Assembly (NCBI RefSeq): GCF_002078875.1
Contig: NC_034412.1
Span: 33,914,793 to 33,978,792, forward strand
DNA length: 64,000 nucleotides
DNA from: Numida meleagris
Lineage: Eukaryota > Chordata > Aves > Galliformes > Numididae
Reading direction: 5' to 3'
The notes under the pieces are model-generated. The model worked only from the letters and a program-made list of their open reading frames with translations, had not been told where the DNA came from and ran no database searches. The position numbers and the translations under genes are program-made. This document shows, in pieces, positions 48,151 to 62,089 of this stretch (positions are counted from its first letter, which is position 1; each line of letters begins with the position of its first letter).

Positions 48151-51100
48151 ATGATGGGAAATAAGGCAGTTACCAACTACAGAGAGACAAGAGAATTAAT
48201 TTACTGCTTGTATGAGCTATAGGTACGGTGGAAATGAATGCTGCTTTAGCAGAGCAAGGAGTATGCGCACAATGAATGAGGACTAGGCACCACTATATCA
48301 ACTGAAAATAAAAAATCCACTTAAATATGACTACTGGCCTCACAAATAAGCATCGCTTGCCATTAAGCTTCATTTGTCTTAAATTAGCTCCCTAAAATAT
48401 ATCTTGGCTAAACTTGTTCTGATATATGCTAGCTTTCTTATTTTGTGTTGTGCTTTATTGTGTTGTCATTTACTAAGTGAAGGGCATGGTCTAACTTCTG
48501 GAGATTCAGTATCCTCATCCGTATATTTTAAATGGTCAGGATATTCACCTATATTTTTGATACCTAAAGACAATACAATTACCAATTAGTCAGTTCTATT
48601 TTATTCTATTAAAATCAAGAATATTTATAGGTTATGTGGAATGGGAGATAAGGTAAAGAAAAAAGAGGACATTAAGCCTGTAGAAAATAATCTTAAAGAA
48701 CTGAGAGAACTTATAAGACTCAGAGGAAACTAAGATATCACTTGGAATAAGTCTCCATTAAAAACAAACCTAGAATTTTGTCTCAAAAGACACAATGATA
48801 TTACATTATGAAGTTGACCTTACATGGTTAAAACCAGCCTAAATCCAGCCTTTGTGACTCTTCTGGTTTTTTTGGTTGGTTGTTTTTTTTTTTTTTCAAA
48901 ACACGTCCTTCAGAGCAATAGAGCTGTGCACAGCCTGTCATCCTGAGAAAATTCTTCTCTCCCTAGTTAAAATGTACTAACACAATACAATCTATCTATA
49001 TTAATTTTATGTTTTAAAGCTGCAGACTCAGAGCTGGCTGTTGCAAAAGCAACCACAGGCTTGGAAGATAGATCCAGAATTTCTCGGTCCTCTGGATATT
49101 GGTCTTAATATTTGCAGTTGGGGTTTCTCTTATTTTGTGGTTGTTGTTGCTTTGTTCATGGGGTTTTTTTTCATATTTTGGGGTGTTTGGTTTTTTTTGT
49201 GCGCGCACACGTGTGTGGGGCTGGGTGGGTTTTTTTTGGCTGCTGTTCTTGTAGGTGGCGTGGGGATTGCCTTAGGACATGCACATGTACAATTACTGAA
49301 AAAAATCCTCCCTTCCCCATTAAGAAGCTACATTGAATTAATTACCAGGCTAGCAGACAGGTAACTATGGCAATTGCATCAACCCTAAACACATCATTAT
49401 GCACAGAAAAAGAACTTTCGATAAGAATTCTTGATAAGCAAGGCAAAAGCAGATAAAGCCTTTTGGATTCCTCTCCCCAAGATACCTATTTGAGAACATC
49501 ACATTTGCACCTGAAGTACAAGGCAATAAATAAATCCTGGCTTTGTAGCATTCTGCTTCATTGAGTAGCTGCGCTGCTCCAAATATCTCTTCAGCTTAAA
49601 TCCCAATAGTAGGGCTGAATGTGTAAGCCTCAGTTCAATATTGAGTGTAAACAAATATTCACCTAATGAATTGAAACCTTCTCATGGTAGTAGGCCTAGT
49701 ATTTTGGCATCAACTTAATTTTACTTCCTAGAATTTTATAGAGAACAGCCTTATATATAGCTGGAGTTGATACTTCCTTTATACATTTTTTCTTTATTTT
49801 CTGTTCCAGGAATGCCCAAACAACATTCTTGTTTCATGAACAGTAATTCCAAATGTTATCTAGAGATGCATTTGAACAGAGGCTCATCTATACAACCCCA
49901 AAAAGCTTAAATTCTCTGTTCAAATGCATCACTCAGATAAAAATATATCTAAGAAATACAATACAGAACAAGAGTTCAACCTTTGATTCCAATTTCTTTG
50001 TTTGATTTTCTATTTCTACTCCTAGCTCTTACTGGAATTAATGGTGTTTACTTATTTTTCTCTTCCAAGTTTACACAGCACTAAATATTCACTTCAAACA
50101 AGAAGCGGTAGCTCTTAAATAAGATCCATGTTCATATCCAGTCCACAGCAAGCTTACTGCCCATAAATCACACTGATATTTCTCAGTAACTCCTCTCCAG
50201 CTACTCCACTCTCTTTTCTAATCCAAAAAGGAACTGTCAGTCATGTTTATGGGATAATTTTCATTTTATTACTTCGGTTGACTAACAGGCTTCCTTGCTA
50301 GATCTGACCTATACTTGCCATTCTGAAATAATTGGAATTGATACCTTAAAGTATTTACTGGTGTGGGTTTATTACAATTAAATTTTGCTCAGCAAAAGCA
50401 GCAACTTGCTTGGCTGAAGATAAACCTTCTCTGAGGCCATTTCCTCGGCTATGGATAGCAACAGGCTGTATAACCACTCTTCGACAACTTACGTCTATTA
50501 CTAAATATAAATTACATATTTACATGGTTACCTCTCTTTTCAGGTAATTTAGGAGGTTGACTGACAATCAATCAGCGTAAAGCTCTGATGTGCCAATATT
50601 CAGGATTACTTGCACCAGTCTCTACAAGGATAAACAAGTAACAAATGCCATTGTCTGAAAAATATTGCATTACCAACATGCCTTTGTTTTCTGTGCATCA
50701 CATCCCTCTCTGAATAGTTACAGAAAAAGCAATGGCATGGTACTCTTCCCAGTACTGGAGCCTGTGAGGAAGTAAGCTTACGAAAAACTTTCAGCATAGA
50801 GCTCCTACCTAAACGCTGATAAAATTTCGGTGCAAAATTTGAAAAGGTGCCTTGAAGGCTTTTAAATGAAGTTTTAAATAGGAGATGTTATGACATATTC
50901 CAGAGAAGCTTGGCTTATTCAAAGATGACACCATAATGCAGTTTAAATAAATGAGATCACTTATCACAGTTTACTAAAGAGCATATTAAACAGAAACCTG
51001 TTTGTTTAGATTTGTAACATCTTTTAAGAAGTGAGAGCTTGGGAAGATGAATAGCTCTTGAACCCACAGCAAACTTCAAAAATTGCAATAATAAAAAGCA

Positions 51101-53599
51101 CAACTTTATTAGAATAAAGATATTACCTGTCTGAAGCTTTCTAAATAAAGTCATGGAAGATTTATAAAACACTAAGTCAGTTAAGTTTGCCTGGGATGCA
51201 TTAGACATCATTTTTATTTTTTTTAATTTAACACATTTTTAATGTGTTTCTAACCTGGTTAGCAATGATTACAGACATTCTATGCATTGCTTTGTGATTC
51301 GACAGATCTATCATTAGGAAATACAGCTACCACCTCCAATACACCGCTTAGCAGGGATATTGTCAAATCAAGTCATTATTTGGCTACTGCAGATAGGAGA
51401 ATAGAGAGCTTGCAGAGGTGCAAGTCAAATGAGGTAGAAGGCCTGAACTACCATTGAGAAGACAAACTGATTACTTCAGAGATGGGGACTCAAAGATGCT
51501 TAAAAAGATTTTGAGCCTTAGGACCATCTAATACCAGACTCACAGCTTTTGGCCTAAGGGACAAACAGTTCTTCATTTTAGATCTTTTGTTTTACATATA
51601 TGTTATACAAGCAGGAATCTTCAAAAGGGTTTCCATTATTTACATCAAACCCTACTGGTCCTGAAATACAGAGGCATCCATGTCTTATTCCACCAGCATA
51701 CTTCTCTTCAGGACAGAGTTAGGAGGACAACACTGTCAAACAGCTAATTCTTAAAAACTGGAGGGATCCCTCCACAGAGGGTTCTACTCCACAAAGGACA
51801 TTCAAACATTTTCACTCACTCAGTTCCTTTTGCCAGTACTGGTGGGAATGGGAGAAATCGTCTGCAGGGTTCAACTCTCCACAAAAATTATTTCATGGCA
51901 GTACGCAGATTGAAACGCAGAGCAGAAACATGAGATTTCATTAAATGTGAACAAATTCTGCCATTAAATATTTGCATAAAGTGAACATAGTAAAATAGCT
52001 GAAACACCTCTAAAAATTGCCTACAAGCCTTACTCTTACATTGCTCCAACAAGATGCACCACAAAAATGTCAAAATATTGTTGTTCCGATTTTCATATAG
52101 TGATAAAACACTAGACAGATGAATTCATTCTTTGTTGTTATCAAAACCAGCCAACTGTAATAACCTTGCAAACGTTAACTCTAATTATAATTGAAACTAC
52201 AGACAAGCTGCTATATTTTAAGAATTGTATTGATTGAATTCCGTGTCTTCTTTTTCCTTTTTCCCAGTGCACCATTATCTTCCAGCCAAATATTTGATTT
52301 ATGATGCAGATACATTGTAAGTTTTATCCCCATATGTGTCGTAAAAAAATAAAGACAAAGCAAGCTTCTAACCAGGAATGACACCAAATGCCAGCATCCC
52401 TGCAATTTGTAGAAGAAATGTGCTATCATGCGAGTAGTACTGCAGAGGACTAGGGCAAAACAAGCTGGATGAGTAAACCATAGGGGAAAAAAGCCACTCA
52501 GGAATGATTCCAGTACGTTTGTGCTGGAACCTTACAGTCATTCACATACACCACTTTTTCTAACCAAAATCAACATCCTTCCCCGCACCCCCCCCCCCGC
52601 ACTGACCTTGTCCACTAATGCACAGCCTTCCTGAAAAAGCAATTTTAAGTCAGCAGCACAAACTCCATTATTACCTACATTTTTCAGCCAGGCAAGATTA
52701 ATGCATAGCCCAAATCTGTGCTTAAATCTCTTGTAAACTAGTGTGATCTTGGAGGTGAAGCAGTATGATTTGGATTGTGAGAACATACATAGTTAATTTA
52801 GCACCAGTACACGTCTGAACTTGAAGAATGTCATATCAGAACTTGAAGACAGAACAATAGTGTTATTTTAAACTTACAGTTACAGCATAGTACTTCAAAA
52901 AAAGTCACTCCATTATTCCATGGTAAGCAAGTTAGTCTGGATACACAAAAAGCTAGCTTTCCTGGTCACAGTGCAGGAGCCACACCTGGAAGTGAATCAG
53001 AAGCTGGCTGTGCATGGGTAAGCAATTCCGGTAGACAGAATACATGGAACCACCCCAAGACCCTCTACACATAACAAGCACTGTTTCAGCCCAGCTACTG
53101 TACAAAGCACTCTATTAACCTTTGATTCACAGCCTATACACACAAGGAAAATGAGCTCTTCTCTTAACTAAGATTGGTGTTTTCATGTTAACAGATGAGC
53201 ATGGAGAAGCCTGCATAGTCACCACCATAACTCTAAGAGGACAACATACAGTGTCTGTGGAGCAATCATAAATGTTCAGTAAGATGCTATTTAAACAAAG
53301 AAAAATCTATGAGACTGCTTGCTGACTTCACAGGAGAGAAATGCCTAGATGCTCTCAACAGAATAAGTTTAGAGTCAAGATTTTATTTGCATGGAAATAC
53401 ACCAAAATTTTATCTTCTAAAGGATCTGACATTCTTTTCAGATACTGATGCAAGGAAAAAGCAACAGAGGCATAATATGGAAAGCTGAGTGGAGGAAAAA
53501 AACAATCACACCTAGTAGTGTAATATGAAACTAATTAAGTGAAATGCTGATATATCGTTTTTTGATATGATCAAGACAAGAGTGTTAGAGCAGCATCAA
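48151..53599. other. Unique AT-rich DNA with low-complexity patches
   Basis: No gene is recognised. A GT- and T-rich low-complexity patch covers about 49110-49260 and includes an alternating purine-pyrimidine tract. A C-rich run lies at 52581-52600. Frames up to 107 codons across the GT-rich patch are composition artefacts. Confidence 0.5.
49198..49215. repeat. Alternating purine-pyrimidine tract, Z-DNA prone
   Basis: Eighteen bases alternate pyrimidine and purine without exception and contain two overlapping palindromes, TGTGCGCGCACA (49198-49209) and CACACGTGTG (49206-49215). The surroundings are T- and G-rich. Confidence 0.85.
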
Positions 53600-53957
53600 A
53601 ATTCTGCAAGACCTTGCAGCCGTCCAGTACTTGTAAGGAGCTCATAAACAGGAGGGAAAACTACTTTTTCCTATGGGTAGACAGTGACAGAACAAGAGGA
53701 AATTGTTTTGAACTAAACAAAGGGAGATTTAGATTAGATGTTAGGGAGAAATTTTTCACTGAGAGTGTGGTGAGGCACTAGCACAGGCTGCCCAGAGAGG
53801 TTGCGGATTCTCCCATCCCTGGAGGTATTCAAGGCCAGGTTGGATGGGCACGATTTAGTGCCTGATTTAGTGTGTGGCAACCCTGCCCACTGCGGGAGGG
53901 TTGGAATTAGATTACCTCTGAAGTTCCTTCCAACCCAAGATATTCTATGATTCCATA
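53600..53957 (+). mobile_element. CR1 LINE, 3' end
   Basis: A forward CR1 fragment covering the last part of the coding region and the 3' untranslated region. It carries an [18 protein letters not shown] segment (about 53710-53760), then V-R-H-x-x-R-L-P-R-E-V-like codons near 53770-53800, and a terminal 'ccttccaacccaaga' block with ATTCTATGATTCCAT at the end. Several substitutions and a stop interrupt the frame. It is clearly a different subfamily from the copies at 5634 and 37993. Confidence 0.92.
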
Positions 53958-56900
53958 AATTTCCACATGCACTCCTCCCCTCAGTATTTTTTTCCACCTT
54001 CTGTTACTGTGGGAATAGCTCAACATTAAAATTAAATCATCTCCTACCGTACAATTGCTCTTGCACAGGATTTGATTTTATGACTAAGTTGGAATTCTGT
54101 GAGCTCATTTTCAAAGTGAACTACACACTGCATGCTTTGAAAGACAGCATCTCTAATCTTGCCATGCAGTGTAAATGGAGACAATGCAGCTTCTTAGCAG
54201 CCAAAAACTAAACTGGGAAAAAAAAGTATGAAGTTGCTCGGGACTGCTGCTCCAGCACAGATACCTATGTAACAGGGGAAGCGCCGGTACTCTCCTCAGG
54301 AGACTGAGGAGGATTAACTTCTGCAAATACAGGGAAGCTGTCTCAGCAGCTCTGTGGAGCTCATCACTCTCCACATACACAAGCACTTAAACTGTGCATC
54401 CTCAGATGAGCCTTCCCCTGTACCGTACTGGACTTTCGGAAAGAGTGCTGCTCTCTGTACTCCAATCTACAAGGCTGTTCTGAAGAGGGACCTCAGCCTC
54501 TACTGGTCTTGCAGAGAAGACTTACTTCTAGCCTTCAGCAGCTCACAGCATCAGTCAGCCCCAGCCATCAAGTGACACTAAGAGTGACACTAGATGCAGC
54601 GTGATATCTGAAGGGGGAAAATGACATCCTGCTGTAAAGTCAATGCCTTTCTGTTGCCAGAGGACAGGAGTCCATCCTACTCTTTGCCACCAGAAAAGAA
54701 AAAAACTACAGCATTTTAAGGTAAAAACATAACAACAGCATCTCCAACAACTGCATGCAGTGTGAGTGATGGAGAGGAGAGAACCACAAACTCATCAGGA
54801 CTACCACTTCTCCCAGGCCACATTTCTGCCACTCAAACCAAATCTTCCGAAGAACAAGCCTTTTAAAGCTCCTTTTCATTACCTGTAGGAAAAGCGATGA
54901 AGCTCACCATTGCCGCTTATTTTTCCAAAGTGAAAACATGACAGAACAGAAGTTGAATAAGCCTCTCAAATCCTAAAAGCTATGGGCAAACTTTTGGGAC
55001 TGGATTAAGAGCCTGAACACAGAGCTTTGTGAGGAGGCCATGCAGAGGGAGCACCTGTGCCTCAGGCAGCCCAGTAAACTCAGAGTGAACAAAGAGCAGA
55101 GCAACTCATAGCTCCAGGCTTCAGATGGTGTAAAATCCATCCCCGCTAATGCTGCTCATTCTGGTCCTGGGGCTAGTGGCAGAGAACGCTGTTCCAGCTT
55201 TTTCTGAACTTTAGAGGAGGTTGTGCCACTGAGTGCTTTAAGCCTCATGTTTCAAGTACACAGAAGTTGAAATTGCATTCAAATAATGCAGCAACAGGTG
55301 CAGATTTTAAGTAGGAGAGATAGGTCTGCTATGAGCAGATATCAGAAAACCTATTTCAATCTACGGAGCCCAAACATGCAATGCTACCAGTGACTGAACT
55401 AACTTCGCTATCCATTTCCTTCCCCACTATAAGAGAAGTAAATTTTCCAAAGTGTGTCAACTCATAACACATCTCTTTCTTTTACCTAACTTGGAACTGA
55501 GGTGCCCGCTTACCAGAACAAATCAGGAGGAATTGAAGAGGTGATTTGAATAGAGTGGATCAAAGTAAATCTCTGCCTGCTTGCATTACAACTGTTTAGA
55601 AGTGCACTATAATTAGGTTACTGTATACACAAACCACTGAGACTGAAGGGGTCATTATACCTGCTTCTCCAAAGCAGCCTTGGGATTGTTCACTAGTTAA
55701 CTGACCATTTCTAGTTTCTTTCCCAAAGATAAAACAGTGGTTGTAACACATTCGGTCTTCAACTGCTGCCAAGAATTATATAGGTCTTTACAATGCAAAT
55801 CAAAGTAAAATCCCAATTGAGCTCTTCTTTCTTTTTATGTTTAGATGTCATTCAAGGAAGCCTGTTCCAGGCTTTTTCAGACTAGACAGACGCTGCTTCC
55901 TTACAATGCCTTACAGTTGAGTTTATCATGAACAACCTGAGGGGGCAAAATTTAAGGAGTAAGAGCTGCTCACGCAGTGCAGGGAGATGAGCAATTTAAT
56001 TGCTACTTGCAGACTCAGGCTTCTATCTCCTCTGCTAAATACCATCTTTTATTGTAGAGATAGCGAGCCACATTTATTCTTAAAGGACTTGTTTTGTGGT
56101 AGGCAGATGCAGTCTTTAAAGTTAAAGAGAGAGAAGGTAATAAATATTTCAGAACACCCACAGGTAGTTTGTGAACAGTAGTTAATGTCTATTCTAACTA
56201 CAGAGCATGCTTCAGAGGAAGTAGGCTTTAGGCAGTTTGCCCTTTACTACTTGCACAACTTCACTCCAAACACAAGATGGTTTACTTATCTTCCTGCAGT
56301 TACATCCACCAATATAATTCATCTGCTTGGAATACAGAAATGGTCCATCATCACTGCCTCCTTAAGTATTAAGTGGTGAGACTTCTGTCACGACCCATTT
56401 GAAATGCAATTTCTTCTACTCTCCTCTGGCAGTAAGATCTAGACATGCAAATTCAATATCATAAGATATTAAACATTTCCCTACTAATAATACACAGGAA
56501 ACACATCTGAACTAAGTCAAATCAAAGCCTTTGACATATTTTAAATTGTACGCCCTTTCAAGATTACCTTACATCCCCATCTAGCTTCCATGTGACCACA
56601 ATAACACGAATTAAACTTGGGTGAAACTGAGTGGTAGTGCATTGCATCAAGTGCTCTTCAGAATTAGTTGATTTATGTCAGTTCTATTTCTTGTAGATGT
56701 GAGAAAAATAGTTTGTATTTACGAAGCCTGGAAACTTAAGATGTAAGTGGCTGAGATTCTGATCTCATCTTGTGACTCTGGGAATTGATGCCTCAAGTTT
56801 AACAGCCCACCAAGCATAAGAAATATCTAATATAATTTATTTCAATTGGATTTGGTCACTCAAATATTTCAGAAATCTGAGCTACAGAGATCAGGCTTTA

Positions 56901-59900
56901 ACCAGCCCTTGCTCAAGAGAGGAAGAAAGGCAAGAAATATTACATACTTCTCTTAAAATATAATCAGGCTCTGAGAGCTAAATGAATCTCTGAAATGGAA
57001 GGGAATAGACTTGTGGACAAGTTACACTCAGACAAGCTATAATGCTTTCAGCAGTCCTTATAGTACAGTCATATGTGGTATTTTTGCAATACTGCACTAT
57101 AGCCCACAAACCCGTGTGCCTAATGCTCAGGACCAAAAATCAAAACAAGGGAAACTACTGCAAAGCAGACATGTTAAAGGACTTAACACTCTTGTAAATG
57201 GAACATGTACAGTTTTGGGGTGGTAGAGTCCTTAAACCATTGCTGATGAGTTTTATATGCACAGCAGACTTCCTCAATGATATTTAGAGAGCCAAGAAAC
57301 TTGTACGCAAAACGTGACACCAGTAATATCTGTGGAATAAAAACACTTCTGTAGAAAATGATGAGGTGCATAGACATCCTAATACAAAGCTTGGTAAATA
57401 GGAGTCAGCTAAATAGCTTGGCTGTGTATGACTTTGCTCCCAGATGCTGCAAAGCCCTATCACTACATCAGAGCCCATGATGCCAGGCACTCATATGATG
57501 GAAATGAGAGGTAATTCTGACAAAAGAAGTTCCTTTATGACCAGCCAACATGATGCATGCACTTTCTTGTCAGGGGAGAGGCAAAGCTGTGCTGCAGTTT
57601 CTCTATTCCCTCCCTCTGGATGGATCTCTACCCACTTCATGGTGATGTTTTCCCTTTTATGAACTCTAGCTAACCATTCATCAATGCTTGTAAACACAGG
57701 AAAAGCTTATGGCTATAGCAACAAGGCCCTAGAGGTTTCAGAACTGAGCACAACCTAAGAGATTTTGCTGTTTAGATCAAAGCTCATGCGAAATATGAGC
57801 CAGAGCAAAGTGTGTGTGTCTTACCTTTCAGGTTTTCATTAAATCATAGATCCACCTTTCTGCAGTCTAATAACAAAACATTTACACAGTCCTTACCAAG
57901 TATCACATAAAACTATCATTATTCTGGTTACTGCTCATGCATACTGAAAACGCTTTCAAAGCATTGCTATTTTACCTGTGGACAGCACAATAATTGTTTT
58001 TGCAGTAAAGCCTATTAAGATCAGACTGAGGGCTACTCTGGAATCAGTTTTTCCTGTAGGTACACCAGTGTACATACCCAGCATTCTTTGGTTAGAATAA
58101 AGTCATTTCTGAGTTACAGAATTTGTATGACAAAAAAGCAGAAAGATGAAAAGAGTGATAGACTGCTTTAATCTTCCAAGTCATCACAGGACTTCAGAAA
58201 GCTATTCAGTGGGTAACTTTGTTAGCACGTGTCTAAGGTTATTATATCAATTGGGCTGTGTTATAATCTCTTACCAAAACCACCCTGCTTCACAATAGCA
58301 CACAAAGAGGACTATGGATGTTAGAACATGTATGCCATGACATATAGCATCAGATGGATAACGTGGACCTTACTGTTGTTAAAGAGAAGTGAGAAGGTGA
58401 TTTTCCAAAACTTCTTTTCCTTCTAGAATACTAGAAAGGGAAAAAATTGAAATGTTTGTCACCTGCATTTCAACATTTTATTGTTAAATGATGTGATTTT
58501 TCTCTAAAAGTTCTAACTGCGTGCGATAACTTCCTAGAATGCAAGAGAAAATCTCCTCAAGGCTTTTATTCAACAGTATTTTATTTCCTCTATTACAAGT
58601 GCATTCATCAATTTTCAGAGCTTGGATTGTGAGGAAAAAAAATTGGGGGGGGGAAGGACACTGGAGAAGAGAAAAAGCGACTAGAAGTTTACTGCAGTTA
58701 CCAAATCGCCAATTTCACATGTTTTTAATGTAATGACAGATTGCAGTGTAATTTTTGCTTCCACACTGACTACTCGCCAAAGCGATAGTAAGTGCTTTTG
58801 ACACAAGATAACAAGCCATGGCACAAAGCATCTAGCAAACAAAATCCCCAGGAAGAATGCAATAACAAAGATGGCTTGTCTTCTTAATTCTGTGACACTG
58901 GAGTTAGTTGTGGATGGATCTCTGTCCTTTCACCAAGCCACTCTGACTTTTCTACTTCACTTTCATTCCCTTTCATTTGATCTTTCACATACTCTGAACA
59001 AAATGCATTGCATACTAAAGGGCTCAGTCAGCAGCTGAAGGTATCGAAAGCTTTAGACACGCCAACATTAACTCAGACTAGTGCCATGAATAGAGGGCTG
59101 CACAGCACTGCTGCTCTTCCAGTGACATGTCAGGCTAGGACACCTGTCCCCTTAGGGGTGCTCAGCACCCAGAGCACACTTCTGTCTCAGGCAGCAGGCA
59201 GGAAAAGGCTGAACCCAAGCAATCATAGCAAACATATGCCGTTTGTTTATTACTTATCTACTACTGGCATTAATCACAACACCATAATGAATTTGGTCTT
59301 TAAAATAAAAATGTGGAAATGGAACACAAGCCATTTGAAGAGACCAACTCATACCTCCAAAGGCTCAATCTAATTCCTAATGAAGTCTGTGAGACAGGAC
59401 ATCTGATTTTGAGGAATCAGACCCCTATCCTCTGACTTCAGACGAAAGCCTTAAGTGAGTTTTCAGCTATATGGAGACCTTAAGACTCATCAAAAGGTTA
59501 TTATTTAGGAAAAAAGAAACAACTAATGATTTGAAAAAAAATCACAAGAACTAGGATATTTTCTATTACATTTCTAATAAGTTCTGAAATACTGCACTTC
59601 TAATAACATCTGTTACCACAAAGCAGTAGAATAACTATTATTTACTATATGCTTTTCCCTGAACACTGCAAATGCCTTTGCGACAGACAGCAATACAAAA
59701 TGAAGATGAGACCTTTGGTTATTGAATGTCTTTCCCCAGATTTAAGTCCAGTCTTCAGAGCTTCTAAATAAGTAATCCTCTAAAGCCAAAGATGATCAGT
59801 AATGCCTTCAGACAGTAACATTTACTTCAGAATTGCCTAAAATTGTGTATCACTCTGAGCAAAGCACTTTATATTACTGAAGGAGACCTGTTCTGTACTG

Positions 59901-62021
59901 TAAAGCAGAGGTTTTTCAAAGAACAGTGCAATATTTGTTCCTCTACCCTGCACACTGTCTTTGGGAGTCGCCTTTTCAAGGATAGATCCAGGCAAGTTAA
60001 GATTACAACAGCTTATAAAATCTGTCAGATCGCAGAACAAGGTGGGACGGAAAGTGGCATTTTTTTTCGTGCCAGAAAACAACTTGAGGGCATTAAAGGA
60101 CAATGATGGTCCAACAAGGACATAGAAAACCCACAAAGGAACCCTGGCTCTATCTTCTGACAGTTAGATAAATCTAATGGAAAACACAAACCTGATCCAA
60201 ATGAACCACCCCAGCCCCACAAAACCAAACCCAATTCTAGTTACACACTTACAGCAAAAACTACCTGCCCTCACATGCCCACAAAAGCATTGAATACCAG
60301 CTTAAAGCCATGATGCAAGGTTATCTCACCCTCTGCACTTAGAGTTAGCATACCAAAATATAATGGAATGATTTAGAGAATCATCAAGACCAATTTGTAC
60401 TTTTCTCAACAGATCAGAGACATTGTATTCAAAGTAGCTTGTTAAGCATTAAGTAACATTTTTAAGAAGGCATTTAACAATCTGCTCCTTATACAACTCC
60501 TTTCCAGCTAAATTGCGCCTATAAAGTTATAGCAGATTTGCTCTGGAATCACAGCAAGCGTGAGTTGCATGTTTTTATTACTTGAGAGATGGTTAGCATA
60601 TTATAGTTCAATAACTAAACATGTACAGTTTTCTTCCACTGTACTTTATGAACAATTCGAAGACATCTTATACTTCTGCAATATGAAATTTCTTTCAACT
60701 CTGATGCATCAGATACCAGAAAGCTGGCATGCTCGGAGTAATGAGCTAACTTCATCTGCTTTGCATTGTCCTGTTCACCTAACCATCCCACAGGCTTCTG
60801 TTACATCCATCTTCTGAAGTTGCTTTTTTGAAGTCTCTTTTTAAGAGACTTTTAGGGATGTTTTTTTCCCACTTTTGTTTTTTTAAATCATAGACTGGCA
60901 ATTTCAACACCACTGTCACTCTCCCAGTTCCACATGTCAAGGGCAGGATGGGCTTTCCAACAGTACCATTCACCAGCACAGCATGTCACAAGTCCTTCTA
61001 CCATAGCATTACAGTTGATCCGCAGAGAGTAGCAATAATGAGAGAAGAAGGGCTTAGGGCACCTCTCCCTCTTGGTGCCATGGTCAAATACTTGCACTAG
61101 GGTTCCCTTGCAGCTTTTAGCCTCAACCTTAAAACTCCTTCAAAGACACAAAGTAGTTTGTTCTCTTTTCAAGTGAAATCTTCATGGCAGCAAAAAGATT
61201 CCAATGCTTTCCAAAACCAACAGTTCTATAGACAATCCTTCATCAATCCATAAAACACTACAGCAACCTGTGCCTGAAATGTTCATGTTCCTATGAGCAG
61301 CACTGAACTGCACTTTCTTCTTGTCCACTTTGTTCTCTATTATTAACACAAAGTATTGCCGATTCTTTTATTTTCACAAAAGGTCACCAGTATCGGTTGT
61401 AGATAGTCTTTTTGCCTCATGAATAATCAAGGAAAAAATCTGTTCTGTCCTTCTACAGGCAAAGAGCATTAAGGATAAAAATATCCTTCATCCCACGTGT
61501 ATTTTCAAGAAACTTAGTTAAACTTCCTGCTGGGTCCTGTTTTCCAGTGGGAAACATACTTTATCTATGTTTATGCACAGATGTTTGTGCTTATGCATGT
61601 CAAGGGTGTGTAGATGGAGAAGAAACTTGGAATAGATCGTACTTTTAAAAGCAAAGTGACCTTTGCATTATTGAAGCCTGTTGTCATGCTTGTTCATCCA
61701 GCATAAATTATGAATTGCCATTTCTGAGACATCAGGTCACTGCTCTTATATGCTCCCACATTAACTTGCGAGACAATCCTTGATGATCTGAAGACATCAG
61801 GCATGCCCTCCTCTGGGGCTTTTCCTTCCCTGTCACTCCGTATGTGACAGCACAGCTGTTTCTAGAAGTTACGTAGAAAACAAATAGTACCTGTGCTTCC
61901 ACCCACACATCCATCTGCCTAGACATGTATAAAATATGCCACATTTCTTACATTTGTAACCAGAGAGGTTTTTTAGAGTGAGTATCAGCATCATCTTTTT
62001 TCCCAGAATCAAAAAGCCCAA
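53958..62021. other. Unique AT-rich DNA, no gene recognised
   Basis: About 8 kb without a recognisable gene or repeat family. It contains a nine-G run at 58645-58653 and a 9-bp perfect hairpin at 60831-60851 (AAGTCTCTT, TTT loop, AAGAGACTT). Frames of 60-121 codons show no domain. Confidence 0.5.
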
Positions 62022-62077
62022 GTATCATGAAAATTTATCTGTGTAAGTAAGATATTCTAGATAAATTTTCATGATAC
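62022..62077. repeat. Perfect 19-bp inverted repeat with 18-nt loop
   Basis: Arm GTATCATGAAAATTTATCT (62022-62040) is perfectly complementary to AGATAAATTTTCATGATAC (62059-62077). The 12 bases that follow (62078-62089) repeat the inner AATTTTCATGAT of the right arm. No transposon ends or target duplication are recognised. Confidence 0.92.
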
Positions 62078-62089
62078 AATTTTCATGAT

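Noticed and set aside
49041..49364. A 107-codon hydrophobic frame that looks like a membrane protein
   Set aside because: The hydrophobicity comes from a T/G-rich low-complexity patch.
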